From assembly GCA_910586995.1 (NCBI GenBank), contig CAJUKZ010000010.1, forward strand, positions 8,553-72,552: a stretch of DNA of 64,000 bases, read 5' to 3'. Within the stretch, counting starts at the first letter, position 1, and every line of letters starts with the position of its first letter. Shown here one piece after another: positions 61,575 to 64,000 of this stretch. Below the pieces are notes generated by a model, which saw only the letters and a list, made by a program, of their open reading frames with translations, was not told where the DNA came from and made no database searches. Made by a program: the position numbers and the translations under genes. The DNA is from an uncultured Muribaculaceae bacterium (GTDB taxonomy: Bacteria > Bacteroidota > Bacteroidia > Bacteroidales > Muribaculaceae).

Positions 61575-62093
61575 TTATCCTTTGATTTTTACCGGTATTC
61601 CGGAAACAATTAGATAGACTTCCTCGGCTATCGAAGCCACGTATTGATTGATTTCACCTTGCATATCTGCAAACTTTCGCTGCATGTTGTTGGAGCTTAC
61701 GCCTCCCAATCCCACTTCATTCGTAACGATGATGAAAGTGGCGTCTTTCATCAGCAAAGATTCAATTTGCCGCTTGACAGACGAAACTGCCTTCGATGCA
61801 TCCTCATTCTCCTCAAAAAACCAGTTGGTAGCCCAAAGGGTGAGACAATCAATGAGCACGACCTCTTTTTCTTTGAAGGATATTACGTCTGTATATAATG
61901 GCGCTTCGATGTTCCTCCATACATCCTTCCGCCTCTCTTTATGGACGGCCACGCGATCCTCCATCTCCTTATCCATAACCCGTGCGGTAGCAAGATAAGT
62001 AGGATGGTCGGAAAGTTGTAGAGCTAAATGCTCTGCAAAGACGCTTTTACCGCTTCGTTGTCCACCCGTCACCATGATAATCAGGGCGTTCAT
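61575..62093 (-). CDS. cobU: Adenosylcobinamide kinase/guanylyltransferase CobU
   Basis: A 172-residue protein from ATG 62093 (MNALIIMVTGGQRSGKSVFA), chosen because it overlaps the upstream stop as ATGA; another ATG five codons upstream is possible. P-loop GGQRSGKS at 10-17; RKDVWRNIEAPLYTD with the region of the GMP-accepting His shifted (here KERRKDVWRNIE, with His just before), VLIDCLTLWATNW, VTNEVGLGGVSSN. It phosphorylates and then GDP-activates adenosylcobinamide. Eight bases upstream of cobT. Confidence 0.93.
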   Translation of the reverse strand: MNALIIMVTGGQRSGKSVFAEHLALQLSDHPTYLATARVMDKEMEDRVAVHKERRKDVWRNIEAPLYTDVISFKEKEVVLIDCLTLWATNWFFEENEDASKAVSSVKRQIESLLMKDATFIIVTNEVGLGGVSSNNMQRKFADMQGEINQYVASIAEEVYLIVSGIPVKIKG

Positions 62094-63157
62094 TTTCTTT
62101 TCCTGCATAACCTTTTAATCCAAAGATAATAGCCTGTGATTGGAAGTGTAGCCCCGATAATCACACAAATAAGATAGAAGATGCGGGAGACCCATCCTAA
62201 CCACGTACCGACATGGAGAGTGTAAATCCAACCTTTTATGTGATTGGAGCGTATTTTGTCGGTATACCTCTCTATATGATTTATTTTGCCGGTTTCGGCG
62301 TCAAACACATAGGTGTCAAGTGCTTGCTGATTACCGACTCCCGCAAGCACAACATCTGCCTCACCCTGATACAGTCTGATTTCCTTATCTCCATTGTCTG
62401 TTGCGACTGTTTGATAGGCCGTTTCCCATGCACTGAAGTTTTCTGCAGGAGTTTTATGTCTCGAAGACTTTGCGACCTCACTTCCGAATGTAGAGTACAA
62501 AGCTGTTCTATACCATCCGAACGACCACGTTAGTCCGGTAAAAATGCAGATTGCGAGAACGAGTGAACTGATTACACCGCCTACACAATGAATGTCATAC
62601 CAAAGTCTGTAGGAATCATGCTTTGAAGAGATTACGAATTTATTATGCCAGTTTCCATTTTTAGGCCACCAAACGATAAAACCGGTTACGATGATAAGAA
62701 ACAGACCTATAGTGGCGATGCCAACAATAAGTTTACCTGTTTTTGCTCCATAGGCTCCCTCGGATTTTGATTTTCCAAACAGACGGCGATGAGCAGCACT
62801 TGCCAGCTTAAAAATTTCAGATCTTTCATATTTTCCTATGACCTCGCCAGTGTATTGATTTACCCATATGGCAGCCATTGCAGGTTTTGCAAGCATGACT
62901 TTGTAGGCATGGCCGGCGTCAGGATATATAGTTACTCCCACAATTTCATTTTTTCCATCAAGATACCCTACTGCCGAGGTAAGTATGGAGTCCATAGGGA
63001 GCGGTTGGAATCCTTCATTTTTCACCTCTGCCTGCCCGATATGGCCAAAGTCACGCTCGAAGATCAGAATTGCCCCCGACAGACACATTAAAACCAATAT
63101 CAATCCCAATGGAACCGACAGCCAAAGATGCAATTGCCTGAAAATAGTTTTATTCAT
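62090..63157 (-). CDS. PepSY-associated transmembrane protein
   Basis: A 355-residue protein with four long hydrophobic segments: ~10-32 (LHLWLSVPLGLILVLMCLSGAIL), ~145-168, ~195-218 and near the C-terminus. Between them are PepSY-like domains (YTGEVIGKYERSEIFKLASAAHRRLFG, and the His-containing helix starts). The family (PiuB-like) is linked to siderophore or haem iron handling and inner-membrane reduction. Being first in a riboswitch-controlled cob operon, it may reduce cobalt corrinoids or handle cobalt ions; this is inference. Confidence 0.85.
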   Translation of the reverse strand: MNKTIFRQLHLWLSVPLGLILVLMCLSGAILIFERDFGHIGQAEVKNEGFQPLPMDSILTSAVGYLDGKNEIVGVTIYPDAGHAYKVMLAKPAMAAIWVNQYTGEVIGKYERSEIFKLASAAHRRLFGKSKSEGAYGAKTGKLIVGIATIGLFLIIVTGFIVWWPKNGNWHNKFVISSKHDSYRLWYDIHCVGGVISSLVLAICIFTGLTWSFGWYRTALYSTFGSEVAKSSRHKTPAENFSAWETAYQTVATDNGDKEIRLYQGEADVVLAGVGNQQALDTYVFDAETGKINHIERYTDKIRSNHIKGWIYTLHVGTWLGWVSRIFYLICVIIGATLPITGYYLWIKRLCRKRK

Positions 63158-63196
63158 AACTAATTATTTTGTTCCAGAAATAATATCGTCAAAATA

Positions 63197-63357
63197 GCAT
63201 CAGGCAGGTTTCCTGACTTAGTCCTAACCATCCCGGCCTTCCCTCCTTGCAGAAGTGACCATGCTGTGGAATGGCATGTGCAGACATCACAGTAGCTGGA
63301 ACTGTCCCGGAATTGCACCGGATTCCCTCTCATCGGCAATATATTGCCGATTCACCT
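63197..63357 (-). promoter_or_regulatory. Cobalamin riboswitch (second)
   Basis: On the minus strand: AGAGGGAATCCGGTGCAATT and CCGGGACAG, CAGCTACTGTGATG, a B12-box-like GCATGGTCACTT, and AAGTCAGGAAACCTGCCTGA at the 3' end. Only ~40 bases separate it from the PepSY ATG, so translational control is more likely than termination. It lacks the long platform of the first copy. Confidence 0.93.
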
Positions 63358-63367
63358 AAATGCAATG

Positions 63368-63375
63368 CAAAGTTA
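63368..63375 (-). promoter_or_regulatory. -7 element of the minus-strand cobalamin operon
   Basis: TAACTTTG on the minus strand, 7-10 bases before the first base of the aptamer, a perfect TAnnTTTG. A well-spaced TTG is not seen. Confidence 0.6.
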
Positions 63376-63822
63376 CAAAAATTTTCTCTAAGACCATTAT
63401 AATAGCCAAATGAGTCAATAGTTACTTATATCGAACTCAAATTAAATTAGAGAATATTTAATTCAACCAACAAGTTAGATTATGCTAAATTGTGATAGTT
63501 GTTGATAACTAAGTCATTTACCGATACACACCATATAATCAGCTAATGGACAGCGAGTTATCCTCCTGAAAGGCACAGATAATGGATGTGCTAATTCGCT
63601 TACTTTCAATGATTTATTGTATAATTGAATTTTGAAAGTGCAATTTGCTTGCAATCAGCGTTTTCGGGCAAATCGTCTGTACCGCTATGTTCTTATTTCC
63701 GAGAGCAAAGTTATACAAAATCACAGAAACCACAAAAATAATCACGGAAAAAACTTACGCTATTCTCCGCAAATTTACGGATAATGTTTGGTGGTTTAGT
63801 TGCAAATGACTAACTTCGCGGT
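63376..63822. other. Intergenic region with two outward promoters and a possible small ORF
   Basis: No standard gene. On the minus strand a perfect promoter (TTG 63735-63733, 19-base spacer, TAACTTTG 63713-63706) precedes a 31-codon frame from TTG 63609 to TGA 63514 (KVSELAHPLSVPFRRITRCP and on), which could be a peptide, a remnant or chance. A transcript from here would run into the second riboswitch. Confidence 0.4.
63788..63818 (+). promoter_or_regulatory. Promoter of the Fic-family gene
   Basis: TTG at 63788-63790, a 20-base spacer and TAACTTCG at 63811-63818 (one mismatch to TAnnTTTG). The start of transcription would fall at or very near the ATG 63823, suggesting a leaderless or nearly leaderless message. 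Confidence 0.5.
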
Positions 63823-64000
63823 ATGAGAAGAACTGTAAGACATAGTGCCTATATATGGCAACGGAAGGATTGGCCGGAGTTCCGTTGGGACTCCGAGGCG
63901 TTGCTTGAACCGCTTAGCCGGCTCAGTCAGTTGCATGGACTCCTCAACGGCAGAATGTCGATGCTTGGATTCAATGAGAAGTGTCGGTCGCTGTTGTCGG
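63823..64000 (+). CDS. Fic-family protein (DUF4172 N-terminus), cut by window end
   Basis: The first 59 codons read MRRTVRHSAYIWQRKDWPEF, then RWDSEALLEPLSRLSQLHG and LLNGRMSMLGF. This is the DUF4172 N-terminal domain that precedes the Fic AMP-transferase domain in many Bacteroidota proteins. Fic enzymes transfer AMP from ATP to protein hydroxyls, often as toxins or self-regulators. The catalytic motif HPFxxGN lies beyond the window, so activity cannot be judged. Confidence 0.8.
   Translation, partial: MRRTVRHSAYIWQRKDWPEFRWDSEALLEPLSRLSQLHGLLNGRMSMLGFNEKCRSLLS

Noticed and set aside
1..64000. CRISPR arrays, rRNA genes, complete insertion sequences or integrases
   Set aside because: I saw no regularly spaced repeats, rRNA-like sequence, transposase or integrase motifs on either strand.

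Overview
The window reads as a chromosomal segment of a gut-type Bacteroidales bacterium, most plausibly Muribaculaceae-like (the family is inference; the order is well supported). Support comes from at least ten promoters matching the Bacteroidota TTG-N18-20-TAnnTTTG consensus, an UpxY-type capsule antiterminator, a DUF1919 capsule protein, HmuSTUV-like genes, DUF4374, surface-lipoprotein signals, and frequent ATGA/TAATG gene overlaps.

Region 1 (1-15120, minus strand) is a capsule/exopolysaccharide operon read leftward from a strong promoter at 15090-15120: upxY, then a 1070-residue reverse transcriptase-nitrilase fusion resembling class 1 'unknown group' defence RTs (DRT1/UG1 type), then a GC-rich fnlA-fnlB-fnlC (capEFG) module for UDP-N-acetyl-L-fucosamine, then AT-rich glycosyltransferases, an EpsG/Wzy-like polymerase, two hexapeptide acyltransferases (one behind a 9-C tract), DUF1919, a GT2 enzyme and a partial glycosyltransferase. 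A probable phage-defence gene sits inside a capsule operon between the antiterminator and the sugar genes.

Region 2 (15095-18168) is a decayed strip. It holds a truncated phage tape-measure gene, a truncated tail-assembly chaperone pair that still carries an A9 slippery site, two tandem paralogous small membrane-protein genes behind their own promoter (missed by usual length cut-offs), a lipoprotein, a deleted/frameshifted outer-membrane beta-barrel gene, and tRNA-Gln(CUG).

Region 3 (18282-33185) is ordinary chromosome: a PfkB sugar kinase, a Rel-type (p)ppGpp synthetase with a destroyed hydrolase site, a lipoprotein, a GH89 alpha-N-acetylglucosaminidase, an ABC-F protein with a degenerate second ATP site, a Dabb protein, an Fsr-like MFS transporter, a CMD-cupin protein, a zinc alcohol dehydrogenase, a GIY-YIG protein, gene remnants and a TonB-domain lipoprotein.

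Region 4 (33442-63375) is a two-armed cobalamin regulon. A plus-strand arm starts at a B12 riboswitch: BtuB-like receptor, DUF4374 lipoprotein, a CbiK chelatase with a signal peptide, a membrane-anchored CobN-like HmuS with HmuT/U/V, BtuFCD, an ApgM-like metalloenzyme, then nearly the whole corrin pathway with four bifunctional fusions (CobJ-CobH, CbiE-CbiT, CbiG-CbiF, CbiJ-CbiD), CbiA, PduO, CbiP, CobD decarboxylase and CbiB. A minus-strand arm starts at a second B12 riboswitch (PepSY protein, CobU, CobT, CobS, CobC). The arms converge and overlap by 23 bases. CbiL, uroporphyrinogen methyltransferase and any lower-ligand synthesis are absent from the window. The most novel-looking module is the envelope-located chelatase set (CbiK plus HmuSTUV-like) under B12 control.

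The right edge holds a promoter-rich 450-base gap and the start of a Fic-family gene.
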